From contig CM053250.1 in the NCBI GenBank assembly GCA_028583405.1, positions 41,032,230-41,096,229 on the forward strand: a stretch of 64,000 nt of DNA, given 5' to 3'. The translations under genes and the position numbers were made by a program. The notes under the pieces are model-generated. The model was not told the origin of the DNA. It worked only from the letters and a program-made list of their open reading frames with translations, and did no database searches. Below are positions 33,906 through 43,344 of the stretch, piece by piece. Source of the stretch: Pogonophryne albipinna (lineage: Eukaryota > Chordata > Actinopteri > Perciformes > Artedidraconidae). Positions within the stretch are counted from its first letter, which is position 1, and each line of letters opens with the position of its first letter.

Positions 33906-34585
33906 TCAAGTTCTTAGTCACGCATTACATACCACTACATGGATTTCCTAGGAAAGTGAGGTCAGACAATGGCAGCCATTTCAAGAACCATGATCTACGC
34001 ACAGTAGAACAGTCATTAGGACTAAGACACAGTTTCGGAGCCGTCTATCACCCCCAATCTCAGGGAAAGGTAGAAAGAATTAACCAGAACATCAAACAGA
34101 AACTCAGCAAAGCATGTGAGGAGACAGGCAGGAAATGGTTAGACGCCTTGCCTCTGGCCCTTATGTTAATCAGGAGCTCTATTAACCGAGGGACAGGTTT
34201 CTCCCCATTTGAGCTGACCCATGGCCATCAGTTCCCGGGCCCAGGAGCCCTGAGCGTAGGAAAGGAAGTATAGGTCATGAGTTCGAAACGTTATTTCCAG
34301 CAACTTGAGGGGTGGGTATCAGACTTCTCCACACAGGTTGCTGACGCCAAAGGGGGACCCGAGAGGCACGAGGCCAACACAGCAGAGTTCGTCTGGCTGA
34401 AGGTCATCAGGCCCAAGTGGCTCAACCCTAGGTTCTCCGGCCCCGACCGAGTGACCCAGAGGACCTCTCATGCCGTCCGCCTAGGAGGAAAGGGGGACAA
34501 CTGGTACCACTGGAGCCAGTGTGCGGCGGGGAAACCTCCGGCTAGGACCTTGGACGACATCAGGACGGACCTGGCTCTCGTCTAG
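33902..34585 (+). pseudogene. Retroviral integrase C-terminal half
   Basis: 33902-34273 encodes the end of the integrase catalytic core: VRSDNGSHFKNHDL carries the second acidic residue, YHPQSQGKVERINQNIKQKL the catalytic glutamate, then KWLDALPLALMLIRSS and GFSPFELTHGHQFPG. A TAG follows, and 34277-34585 carries the C-terminal DNA-binding domain with VWLKVIRPKWLNPRFSGPDR and NWYHWSQC. Integrase joins viral DNA to the chromosome. The first catalytic aspartate and zinc-binding domain are missing. Frames are broken by at least one stop. Confidence 0.88.
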
Positions 34586-34870
34586 GACTCGACCCGGAAG
34601 CGGCCATCAGCGGGCCGGAGGAGGAGGATCGGGAGGACATCTCTCCAGCAGTCGACCCGGAAGGCGCCATCAGCGGGCCGGAGGAGGAGGATCGGGAGGA
34701 CATCTCTCCAGTAATTGACCCGGAAGGCGCCATCAGCGGGCCGGAGGAGGAGGATCGGGAAGACATCTCTCCAGCCTCGACCTGGAAGGCGCCATCAGCG
34801 GGCCGGAGGAGGAGGATCCAGAAGACATCTCTCTAGCAGGCAGCCCAGAAGCCACCGTCAGCGGGCTGGG
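34586..34870 (+). repeat. 63-bp coding minisatellite (acidic repeat)
   Basis: Five head-to-tail copies of a 63-base unit begin at about 34586, with CCATCAGCGGGCCGG at 34604, 34667, 34730, 34792 and a diverged last copy. In one frame it reads GAISGPEEEDREDISP, a 21-residue acidic unit. The fourth interval is 62 bases and so shifts frame. It follows integrase directly. Confidence 0.93.
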
Positions 34871-34947
34871 GGGACAAAGACACGGCAAGCCCAGACGGCA
34901 CAGGGGACTCCACTTTCCGCTGAAACAGGTTGATATAGCCGGTGTGG

Positions 34948-35098
34948 AACTTTGTTTTAATAACCCATTTTTTGAGGAACTTTGTTTTAATAACCCATTT
35001 TTTGAGGAACTTTGTTTTAATAACCAATTTTTTGAGGAACTTTGTTTTAATAACCCATTTTTTGAGGAACTTTGTTTAATATCCCATTTTTTAAGGGA
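34948..35098 (+). repeat. 30-bp tandem repeat
   Basis: Five copies of a 30-base unit, AACTTTGTTTTAATAACCCA plus ten T-rich bases ending GAGG, encode ELCFNNPFFE in one frame. The last copy is diverged. It lies between the 63-bp minisatellite and the Env tail. Confidence 0.93.
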
Positions 35099-35199
35099 TT
35101 GGTATATTTTTGCCCATTATTTTGGGGACTTGATTTATCCCATAATTTAAGGGATTTGTATATTTTTATTCTACAGAACTATGTGTTAAAGGTTTAATA

Positions 35200-35415
35200 A
35201 TGTCTCTTCTAATTTCTGTGGCTACTTTTATTGCCATTTTGGTGACATGTGGTTGTTGTTGTGTGCCTTGTATCCGCTCATTGTGTGTTAGACTCATCAG
35301 TTCCACCATTGAGGGAGAAGCTGCCCCTTCCCCTTCGTACCAAATGCCCTTGTTGGCTTACGCGTCGGAGGGGGAAGAGCACGATGACTCAGCCGACAAG
35401 GACAAATTTTTTTAA
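35200..35415 (+). pseudogene. Retroviral Env membrane anchor and tail remnant
   Basis: The frame begins with a hydrophobic span, LISVATFIAILVTCGCCCVP, followed by CIRSLCVRLISS and an acidic cytoplasmic tail ending DDSADKDKFF. The cysteine cluster directly after the membrane span is typical of fish class I retroviral Env proteins. The rest of Env, including the SU part and fusion region, is missing, so only the anchor remains. It stands in the expected place downstream of integrase. Confidence 0.7.
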
Positions 35416-35725
35416 CATATTTTGGTCTCCCTCCACGGTCATAAGTTCAATCAGGAGAGACGTTGATGTATGAAATACATATTTATTACTGGGACACGTC
35501 ATATGAATGAAATAATGATTGCCAGAATTGAGACAGAGAATGGAATGGTGTTTGGTGATTAGGCCCCGGTTTGCAGGATTATCATTCAGGAGGGGAAGAA
35601 CCGCTCCGAAGAAACCCCCAAAGAAGTGAAGTATGACATACTGAGCTGTATTGAGTTTCTTACCTTGTGGGCTGACTGCGGTGATCTATGGATGAAATGA
35701 GAGATTAACATGTGGATTAAACAAT
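35416..35725. other. Spacer, no feature recognised
   Basis: Follows the Env tail. A TATGAAATACATATTTATTA stretch could belong to a lost LTR, but no match to the 5' LTR was found. Confidence 0.35.
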
Positions 35726-36237
35726 CGGCCGGAATCACTGCCGGGTTTACTGTACATCATAAGATGCTGACCCAAAGGTCGACGGCCGGAATCAGCGCCG
35801 GACTTACGAGAACACTACCACTAAACAACGGCCGGAATCACTGCCGGGCTTACTGTACATCATAAGATGCTTGACCCGACAGCCGACGGCCGGAATCAGT
35901 GCCGGGCTTACGTACTACCACTAAACAACGGCCGGAATCGCTGCCGGGCTTACTGTACATCATAAGATGCTGACCCAAAGGTCGACGGCCGGAATCAGCG
36001 GCGGACTTACGAGAACACTACCACTAAACAACGGCCGGAATCGCTGCCGGGCTTACTGTACATCATAAGATGCTGACCCAAAGGTCGACGGCCGGAATCA
36101 GCGCCGGGCTTACGTGAACACTACCACTAAACAAATGGCCGGAATCACTGCCGGGCTTACTGTACATCATAAGATGCTGACCCGGAGGTCGACGGCCGGA
36201 ATCAGTGCCGGGCTTACGTGAACACTACCACTAAACA
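35726..36237 (+). repeat. Minisatellite, about 102-bp unit
   Basis: Five copies of a unit made of two halves. One half reads CGGCCGGAATCACTGCCGGG followed by CTTACTGTACATCATAAGAT. The other reads GACGGCCGGAATCAGCGCCGG followed by AACACTACCACTAAAC. Each half carries a CCGG-centred inverted motif. The array borders the end of the DIRS gag. Confidence 0.93.
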
Positions 36238-36239
36238 TT

Positions 36240-36975
36240 GCCGACACGATGGTCGATGACCTGCGATGCAGGGTTAAACATACACAGATGAACACTACCA
36301 CTAAAATGCATAAATACCAGGTTAGAGAGATCTTTGGATGGCCGCACGGCGCTGATGTCCGGGCGAATGTAGGATGTGAAGGCAGAGGAGGACCACCGTC
36401 CGGTTGTTGTAGGGATGAGGAATAATTACCTTGATTGGCAGCAGGGTTGGCTGCACCTATCCTGAACGAAGCCCTGAAATGCTATTAAGACACCACCACC
36501 GTATGCATGTTTACCATAGGTAAACTGGAGAGATCTTGGATTGCCGGCACAAGCCGATGTCCGGGCGAAGAGGGAGATGTAGACAATGCAGCTGTTAGCT
36601 TGAGTACAATAATGCATGAATATCATACCCTGGCTTATCATAAGCCATGTGAGCATGAAACCAAATATAAATGAGTGCAATATGCGCAGCATAAAATAAT
36701 GTATGCTTAGATAAATGACCCATGATATAGGACTAGCTTAATTAGCAGTTTAATTACACCACGGTGAGACATAGATGCGCTTGATTGGGTGATTAGACTG
36801 TCTTCTATCATCTTACATGAACTTCTCTTTCTCCCTGAAAGAAACCCCCCAAAACCACGGATGGGGCAGCATCCGTGAATAAAAAAAAAGAAGACTCATT
36901 GAGTGTCTGAGTGAGTAGATACGGCCGCTGCTAATGTGTGGCGTTAATGAGGGTAGGGGGGGATGGTTCGAAAGA
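36240..36975. other. Repeat-flanking region, no gene recognised
   Basis: Contains two related blocks, GATGTCCGGGCGAA at about 36353 and 36560, each preceded by GAGAGATCTT-GGAT. On the minus strand it lies downstream of the DIRS gag, where RT and recombinase would be expected, but neither was found. Confidence 0.4.
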
Positions 36976-37103
36976 TTATCTGCCACGTGGTTCCTGGCAC
37001 GAGGTAGTGGCAAAGCTGCGGTTGCGCCTGGGGCATACAGACCTCGGATGAGCGTCCTTGCAGGAACTGCAGATGTGGAGGAATGTGCAATATGGGTGGG
37101 AGC
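36976..37103 (-). pseudogene. DIRS gag C-terminus beyond hAT insertion
   Basis: After the hAT, the minus strand continues HPYCTFLHICSSCKDAHPRS then VCPRRNRSFATTSC before a TAA. The C-x-C-x-H-C pattern completes the cysteine/histidine cluster begun by ICHNFNENVC on the other side, so the two parts belong to one gag. The 8-bp GTGGGAGC duplication lies at the joint. Confidence 0.72.
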
Positions 37104-37272
37104 CAGAGATGGGGACTCGAGTTTGTGACTCGGACTCGAGTCGCACTTAAGTCGCACACACAGAGACTTCAGACTTGACTTGGACTCCTGCTCAAAAGAC
37201 TTCGGAATCGACTTGGACTCGTGTTTTGGGACTCGTGAACAATCATTGTGTTTTCTATTTTTGGCGAATTAA

Positions 37273-37654
37273 AGGTGGGGTAGGTAAGTTTGAGAAACCA
37301 GCTCGAGATCGCTAGAATTTGAAAATACACAACCGGAGAAAATCTGCCACTTCCTCACAGAGCCCCTCCTCCAACACACACGAACGCGCACATGACCAAT
37401 GAGGGCACGAGATAAGTTTGTGCCCCGATGGGAGGCTGACAGGCAGGTAGGCCATCCAGTTATTTTAGCCGGGCCCGCTCAGATTATTCGGTCGTGCTTT
37501 TTACAGCGCCACGGCTTCCACAGATGAAATGTTTTTATGGATTTTTTGTCAAAGCACTTCAGATATTCATTGCTATCGGGATGTTAAGAGCATTCCATGG
37601 AATATAACAACAAGTGTATCTCGAGCCGGTTTCTCAAACTTACCTACCCCACCT
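37273..37654. mobile_element. TTAA-flanked MITE
   Basis: A 382-bp element with about 37-bp inverted ends: AGGTGGGGTAGGTAAGTTTG continuing AGAAACC-GCTCGAGA, mirrored at 37618-37654. TTAA flanks both sides (37269-37272 and 37655-37658), consistent with a piggyBac-type target. No coding capacity. Confidence 0.88.
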
Positions 37655-37679
37655 TTAACATTAACATCATGGTAACACC

Positions 37680-37864
37680 ATGGCGACCGGCGGCACACCT
37701 GCAGCTGTACCGCTTGTAATTAGGTTCAACTATAAAAACTTCGAACAAAACGCCGGCGGCACCAACAAAAGGAGCGCACACTGCAAAGTCTGCAATATTA
37801 AAATCAAGGATGCTGGTGCAACAACGTCAAATTTCACCAGGCACTTGAAAACTCACCCGGAGAG
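37680..37864 (+). pseudogene. hAT transposase first exon with BED finger
   Basis: The frame starts MATGGTPAAVPLVIRFNYKN and contains a BED-type finger: CKVCNIKIKDAGATTSNFTR then HLKTHPERS, with the C-x2-C and H-x4-H pairs. It ends at a GTCAGT splice donor (GAGAG before it). BED fingers bind hAT ends. No later exon with the catalytic domain is present before the right terminus, so the element depends on another copy for movement. Confidence 0.8.
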
Positions 37865-38929
37865 GTCAGTCACATTAACGCATATGGACGGTTAGCAAAC
37901 ATGTTTAGCTCAGCATCAGCTATGTAATGTTAACTTAGCTTGCTACTAGCTTTGTAACTGAATATTTGAAAAGATGAGTGAATGTTTGCTTGTCACACTT
38001 GTTTGCGTTGAGTGGCGTTGACATCCAACTCTTGACATGACATAAAAAAGGTCGGTAAAGTTAATCATTACGTTCCGCTGCCACCATCTACTGGCTAACG
38101 TTAAACGTAGAAAAATACATAGTTACATACATAAATACATCTGTCGGTTTATAGGCAGGTTACAGGTTTATTGTTGACCACGTAACGTTAATGTTACAGG
38201 TTTATCAGGTTACCATTACACTGGGTTTGAGTGAGAGGATAGAGGAATAGGTTTATTTATAGTAGACTTAAAAGATGTAATTAGAGACCCAGTGTAATTA
38301 AACAATACGGTTGCAGAGGTCAAATTTTAACATTTCTGTCCACTGACCAAATGGCTAGCCTAGTGAATGTTGAAATTTTACCAGCCACTCAATAGATTGC
38401 CATTGTTATTTTTGGCTGGTGCGTGCAACATACAGTACCAGCCACTTGATGATTTACCAGCATTTGGCTGGTAAATGGTGTTAATGGTAGATATCTCTTT
38501 TGGAACAGGTCATGTTTTAATATCACCAGTTCAGTATATTTCAGATAATATTGCAGCAATAGTTTTTTAGTTGCAAATGGCACAGAACAAATGTTTACTT
38601 TTAAGTACTTTTAACACAGTTTCCCTGCGGGGGATTAATAAAGTATTTGTGACTGAATTCTGATTCTGAAGTGTTTTGCTTATAAGTTGTTTGCATTTAG
38701 CTAAAGTGTGATGTTTTTCCTCATATTGCATTGCAATAGCCTGTTTAAAGTGATCATATAACAAACAACTAATCAGTACTGATACTGTATGCTAATAGAT
38801 ATAGGAGTGATAATAATACAGTAAATGCTTTGAATTTCTTAGATATAGCTGTGCAGTATTCTTAACAGACTGGATAGCAGCAGACAATAGAAGGCTTATT
38901 ACAACCAGAAGAGACATGAGACTTTTATT

Positions 38930-39215
38930 TTTTTAGAGACTTGAGACTTGACTTGGACTCGTGACCAAAGACTTGAGACTTGATCAAGTCTTAGCCCACA
39001 AAGACTTGAGACTTGACTTAGACTCGTGACCAAAGACTTGAGACTTGACTTGGACTCGTGACCAAAGACTTGAGACTTGATCAAGTCTTAGCCCACAAAG
39101 ACTTGAGACTTGACTTGGACTCGTGACCAAAGACTTGAGACTTGATCAAGTCTCACCCCACAAAGACTTGAGACTTGACTTGGACTCGTGACCAAAGACT
39201 TGAGACTTGCAAAAA
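38930..39215 (+). repeat. Subterminal tandem repeats of hAT
   Basis: About six copies of GACTTGAGACTTGACTTGGA with CTCGTGACCAAAGACTTGAG, alternating with GATCAAGTCTTAGCCCACAA blocks. They are the inverted counterparts of the GACTCGAGTC series at the left end and probably act as transposase-binding sites. Confidence 0.85.
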
Positions 39216-39243
39216 AAGACTTGTGAACATCTCTGGTGGGAGC

Positions 39244-40507
39244 ACACGTTTTCGTTAAAGTTATGACAAATCTTCTCGTCTTGCCTATGCTGCACCTGAC
39301 GGCTTTGACTATTATTCCCGGAAAACGGCGTGGGAAAGACTCTAGGCCCGGAGAGAGGCACTGAAGGGCAGAAAAGGGAGGTGTGGCCCTGCGCCCCGCA
39401 GCTGTTGCATGTAGCGACTTGATGGCCGCCGGTAGCCATCACGAGCAGCTTGGTGTCCAGCACGGACCAATCCAGGCGAACGTTGTGATGGGCTAAGTGA
39501 AGTGCTGCTTTGCTTGAAAAACTTTTATGGTAAAAGTAGAAAACGGATCTTCCGTATTTAAGGTGAAGATCGCCGATCATGACCAGATAAGCATCTAATT
39601 CGATCCTTCTTTCGGGGTAAACTGAACAGAGAACGTCCCGAAAGATGCCAAAAGCAACCAGAAATTGCCCTATGCTGAGGTCTTTGAGGAGTCGGGGGTC
39701 TGAAGACTTGAAGACGGCAGTGATGCTTCCTCCCGTGGCAATGGACTTGTCGCACTCCAGGGAAGGCAAAAATAAGGCTGACGAGATTAATGTCTTTCCC
39801 TTCGAGAATTTTCACTTTATGTAAATCCTGCCTCAAGGAGGAGCTGGGAGGGCGGAAGCCAGGGAGTGAGAGGGAGCTACCGCTTGTGGATGTAAAAGAC
39901 CCTGACCCGGCATAAACCCTGGCGGTACCGAAGCAGAAGACCTGGCCCTGTTCGCGGAAGAGGTTGAAGCTCCAGCAGGGCCCTTTTCCATGGACTGGAG
40001 GCGAGCGTCGATTAGCAGCAAGGAGCTTGCCAGAGATTGCAGGGTGTTTGCTAAGCTAACGTCCGTGAGGGGCTGGTTTCCGGTGCTCCCGGGCTGGTCG
40101 GCGCTGGGGTGTTCCTGGGAAGGGGTGGATTTTTTCGACGAGCGAGCTCGTGGAGGGCTCGCCTTCCTTGTCCTTTTTCCCCCGCGGCTGCGCCCGCGCC
40201 CTCGCCCTGATCTCTCGGGAGAGCTGGCTGGAGCTGCTGGCTTGGGCTGGGGGACCGCGCCGGAGACATGGTCCGAGAGCTCCCGAAGCTGGGAGAGAGG
40301 GAGATCTGGTGCTGCAAAAATGCCCTGCTGCAGTAGATGGGAGAAGAGGAAGTCTGCCTCTGCCGTACGTGAGCCGCCACGGGAAGCCAGACGGGCGCTC
40401 ATGCGCCGGTGGCTTGAGGAGTTGGAAGCTACTTCTAGAGGTACGTCGGAGCCAGGATCGAGATCCTTCGAAAAAGGTTCGTTGTCGGAAAAGTCTGAAT
40501 TAGACAT
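39244..40507 (-). pseudogene. DIRS/Ngaro gag, N-terminal and central part
   Basis: 40507-39833 encodes MSNSDFSDNEPFSKDLDPGS, an Arg/Ser/Pro-rich basic stretch (GRGRGRSRGGKRTRKASPPR) and a proline-rich end. After two in-frame TGA stops, at about 39830 and 39805, the same frame continues through SLECDKSIATGGSITAVFK, FGIFRDVLCSVYPERRIELD, YLVMIGDLHLKYG, FYFYHKSFSSKAALHLAHHN, the finger CNSCGAQGHTSLFCP, and ICHNFNENVCSHQRC. The YPERR...DLHLKYG...YHKSFS order is characteristic of fish DIRS/Ngaro ORF1. Both stops could come from CGA to TGA changes (CpG decay). Confidence 0.78.
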
Positions 40508-40699
40508 CTTGAGGTTATATATTCCTGAGTGTTTACCGGAAGAGGAGTATTAGTGTACTACCATTTGCGTATTGTCACCTGGAATGACAGCTGACAAGAG
40601 GGAAGAGTAGATATAAAGGGATTAGCGGGTATAACGATAGGCTTGTGAGAATGGAGAGAGGAGTGATTGGTTAGCTGGGGAGTGACGCCCCCAATCACC

Positions 40700-40954
40700 A
40701 GGGCGGTGGTGGCGAAGTCCATAGGGACATGGCTTGGCAACTGGAAGGTCACCAGTTCAAGTCCCGGAAAGACTAAGTGCTACCGAGGTGTCCCTGAGCA
40801 AGGCACCGTTCCCTACACTGCTCCCCGCGTGCCGTACATAATGGCAGCCCACTGCTCCTAACACTAGGATGGGTCAAATGCAGAGAAACCGTTTCGTTAC
40901 ATAGTACCTGTACTGTGTAATGACAATAAGTTTAATCTTCTTCTTCTTCTTCTT
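40700..40954 (+). mobile_element. tRNA-derived SINE
   Basis: The head contains a B-box-like AGTTCAAGTCC after GGCAACTGGAAGGTCACC, typical of tRNA-derived fish SINEs. The body reads CTGAGCAAGGCACCGTTCCC, GCCCACTGCTCCTAACACTA and GGATGGGTCAAATGCAGAGA. The 3' end is a (TTC)n tail at 40936-40954. SINEs are transcribed by RNA polymerase III and moved by LINE enzymes. Start is approximate. Confidence 0.85.
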
Positions 40955-41517
40955 AATGAGGGAGGAGAGGGTAAAGAATTGACGTGTAATATGAATGAAG
41001 AGCTTGGTCTTCCTGCTTGAACTTGCGCTAAGCTTCATAAGTTGTTATGGTGGACTGTTCCTAAAGGTTTAAAGTGCTCTAAATCCCTAGCTATTAGGTT
41101 AGGTTAGGCTATTTCGTTTTAACTTACGGCCGTGTTACGTTACGACTGTGCCGCGGCGTTCGCAAAGATCGCGGCCACTCTAGTCAATGGGTGCTATTCC
41201 ACCAGACACACCGCGTTATGGCTAGAAGCGTCCCAGAAGCATCTCGGCGCTGGGCTCCGCTCAAAATAGGAATCAAGTCTATTTTTCGACGCGACGCGTT
41301 GCAGAGGCGCCGGGCAGGAAGTGGACCAGTCAGAGCATCCGGCCCATCCCCAAAATAAACTCATTTGCAGACCCTATCCCTCCGTAGTCTTTCAAGTAGG
41401 AGGAGAAATGCCAGCGTTCTCCTCCGGTTTACAGGCACTGTGTAAATTATATATTGTAGTGATCACTAATTTACTCATGTTACATAATTCACTCATGGAA
41501 CTACAGATTGGGGGTAT
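40955..41517. other. Spacer, no gene seen
   Basis: No domain-bearing frame. GC-rich stretches around 41150-41320 (GGCGCCGGGCAGGAAGTGG) resemble dispersed fish DNA-transposon sequence but no ends were paired. Confidence 0.35.
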
Positions 41518-41686
41518 TGTTTCCACCCGGACACATATGATGTTGACTACTTAGTGTGTGCCCCCCTTTCTTCTTTCTCTTTGCTTGCCGGTCTTCAAGC
41601 CGACCACATGTGCTTTTCTCCTGCTTAATAAAGCCAACTTTGCACCTTCAATGCACCGCCTCTGACTCCCTTCTCTCGACACTACA
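41518..41686 (+). repeat. Gypsy 5' LTR
   Basis: 169 bp with TG...CA ends. An AATAAAGCC poly-A signal lies at about 41626. The first 36 bases recur at 43309-43344 with three differences. Confidence 0.7.
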
Positions 41687-41729
41687 TTGGTGACACCGAC
41701 ATAAGTCTCGCAGAAGTTTCCGAGACTGG

Positions 41730-42140
41730 ATGGAAACGCAGTTTTTCGCAAACTGCCGGAGATTTTTGGAGACGTCTGTGGCTGCCTCGTGCACACGGAC
41801 TGAGGCTCGGTGCGCCCTCCGCGGAATGGCCGAGGACGTTTCGGCACTGGGAGACAGCAAGCCTTCCAACCACATGGAGACGATACACGACCTGCTAGGT
41901 ACGGAAGAGCCCGGCATCTTTTTCATGGAGCTGTTTCTTCGGGACATGTGGCTGCATGTCCAGGCTGCGCTCGCTAACACGGCTAGTGTGGAGCCCCGTG
42001 CTTTGGCCGAAGAAGCTGACCGTTTTTTCCTGGCCGCCCGGCGATTTACCCCTGGGGTGCTGGCCACTACACGCAGCGGCACCTTCCCTGGTAGAGGCAC
42101 GCCGCCTAGCAGAGGCTCTGGGGCCGACGACATCGACTAA
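41730..42140 (+). pseudogene. Gypsy gag remnant
   Basis: The frame reads ARCALRGMAEDVSALGDSKP, IHDLLGTEEPGIFFMELFLR, and NTASVEPRALAEEADRFFLA. This is the fish Gypsy-type capsid pattern (a GLGDxKPSEL-like turn, LLG...FLFRELFL, and the LAEEADRFFLAAR tail). The N-terminal half is not recognisable. It ends at a short tail (RGSGADDID) just before the GCTAACGG-type simple repeats. It is clearly truncated. Confidence 0.72.
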
Positions 42141-42300
42141 CGGCTACCGGCTTACAGCTAGAGGCCGTCGGCACCGGCTAACAGCTAACCACGACAGCTA
42201 ACGGCTAACGACGACGGCTAACAGCTAGCTAGCAACGGCTAGCAGCTAACAATGACTGACGGCTAACGGTTAGCATCTAACGGCTGACTGCTTCCATGTA
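42130..42300 (+). repeat. CTAACGG-type simple repeat
   Basis: Degenerate repeats of ACGGCTAACAGCTAAC replace the pol region after gag. Confidence 0.85.
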
Positions 42301-42469
42301 TTAACATCTGACTATTAACCCAAGCCTGGTTGACCTCGTGTGGATCCTCTCACAATTTCGCCCACCTGTTTTTGATCGTGGACAGGACGACCCTTTTGAG
42401 CTTTTTCCGGTGCCTGAGAGGAGGTTCGATCAGACGGTCGACCTTGTGTGGACACTCTCGCTTTTTCAC

Positions 42470-42735
42470 CACCTCAACGGCGGTTTCGGACGTTGCCCAC
42501 GTTTTCATCGGCGCCTGGGTGGCGCACTTCTGGACCCCGTCTCGCCTCGACAGTTTCGGACTTCGCCCACGCTTTCATCGGCGCCTGGGTGGCGCACTAC
42601 TGGACCCCGTCTGGCCTCTCCTCTAACCGCGGCTCACGGTTCGCCACGGTTCGCCACGGCGGCGGCTTCGGACGTCGCCCACGCTGTCATCCGCGCCTGG
42701 GTGGCACGCTTCTGGACCCCGTCTCGCCTCTCCCC
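42470..42735 (+). repeat. Minisatellite, about 70-bp unit
   Basis: Three to four copies of GGTTTCGGACGTTGCCCACG with CATCGGCGCCTGGGTGGCGC and TTCTGGACCCCGTCTCGCCT. Three plus-strand frames stay open across it. Confidence 0.88.
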
Positions 42736-42859
42736 GGCTCCTGCCTCCCGGGGGTACCGATCCTTCCTCTCGAGGACTTTGTGCCCGCCACCGCTGTGCG
42801 CTCTCCTGCGGCCGGGCTGCGCTCATTCCTGATGGGGACCACCGGGAGATTCATGCCTG

Positions 42860-42960
42860 TCCCCACGTCGCAGCACAGCGACCCAGCTTTCTACGGCTGG
42901 CGGATGTTGTCTTCATCCGCCACGACACCTACCACGGCCCTCTGCGGCCCCCTTTAGACG
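42860..42960 (+). pseudogene. Gypsy integrase C-terminal scrap
   Basis: In one plus frame the sequence reads LRLADVVFIRHDTYHGPLRP then PLDGLF, matching the C-terminal part of fish Gypsy integrases (VFVRHD...GPLxPPYDGPF). It is about 30 codons long, and no upstream pol is seen. Confidence 0.5.
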
Positions 42961-43280
42961 GCTTGTTCCATGGCCCGCCCCCCACCCCCCAGTGGGGATG
43001 CCCTCGACCTCGTTGGGGCCCCTACCCTCTTCTGCGGCCTCCTTCCGATGGCCCGTTCCGTGGCCCGTTATATCACTCACAGGCTCCGCTCTCTACTGGA
43101 CTATATAGGTACTACCTTATCCTGCGTGCATTCCCCCACTGAGACTTCTATAGACGTAGCTAGCCTAGGGCGGGCCTACCTGAATGCGTGCGCATCACAC
43201 CGTATATAAGGAGGCCTCGCATCCTGCCCATCATCCTTTTCTCTTCAGAAGAGGAAGTGATTCCATGAGAGACTGAGACG

Positions 43281-43308
43281 TATCTGAAGTGAAAGTGAAA
43301 AGTGAAAG
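43281..43308 (+). promoter_or_regulatory. Polypurine tract before Gypsy 3' LTR
   Basis: A GAAGTGAAAGTGAAAAGTGA run directly precedes TGTTTCCAC, where plus-strand DNA priming is expected. Confidence 0.55.
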
Positions 43309-43344
43309 TGTTTCCACACAGACACATATGATGTTGACTACTTA

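Larger units (their letters stand above)
27697..35415 (+). mobile_element. Degenerate plus-strand class I endogenous retrovirus
   Basis: After the BEL duplication the sequence reads as the R-U5 end of an LTR (27697-27949), a primer-binding site, then 6 kb of decayed interior with tandem expansions, an integrase, and the membrane tail of an Env protein. The integrase pattern (DNGSHF, YHPQSQGKVERIN) and Env tail are those of gamma/epsilon-type (ERV1) fish retroviruses. No 3' LTR was found; the right limit is the last recognised Env codon. Gag and RT are too degraded to identify. The BEL element probably inserted into its 5' LTR. Confidence 0.65.
37104..39235 (+). mobile_element. hAT element with BED exon and subterminal repeats
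   Basis: The 2132-bp element has the duplication GTGGGAGC at 37096-37103 and 39236-39243 and ends CAGAGATG/CATCTCTG. Subterminal zones are inverted: GACTCGAGTC-type repeats at 37110-37235 and many GACTTGAGACTTGACTTGGA copies at 38930-39215. A single transposase exon remains. A TTAA MITE is nested inside. Confidence 0.93.
36976..40507 (-). mobile_element. DIRS/Ngaro-like retrotransposon fragment (gag)
   Basis: A minus-strand gag gene runs from 40507 to 36976, split by the hAT at 37104-39235. No reverse transcriptase, RNase H or tyrosine recombinase follows, so this is a fragment. The family call rests on the gag pattern listed in the next entries. The upstream flank holds a SINE. Confidence 0.68.
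41518..43344 (+). mobile_element. Short-LTR Gypsy-type remnant
   Basis: A 5' LTR (41518-41686, TGTTTCCAC...CACTACA), primer-binding site at 41688 (TGGTGACACCGACATA), gag remnant, a scrap of integrase tail and a purine-rich tract lead to the start of a second LTR at 43309. The first 36 bases of that LTR match 41518-41553 before a PIF/Harbinger fragment cuts it. Most of pol is deleted and replaced by tandem repeats. Confidence 0.72.

Noticed and set aside
39990..40553. A 187-codon plus-strand frame
   Set aside because: Antisense shadow of the DIRS gag coding region.
40700..40800. A functional tRNA gene
   Set aside because: The B-box is part of a SINE head; no cloverleaf could be made and the typical SINE body and tail follow.
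42330..42957. Three overlapping plus frames of 98-169 codons
   Set aside because: They follow the 70-bp minisatellite; only the last 30 codons in one frame resemble integrase.
41520..43344. 34-bp direct repeat as a long target-site duplication
   Set aside because: Better explained as the start of the 5' and 3' LTRs, given the TG start, polypurine tract and primer-binding site.
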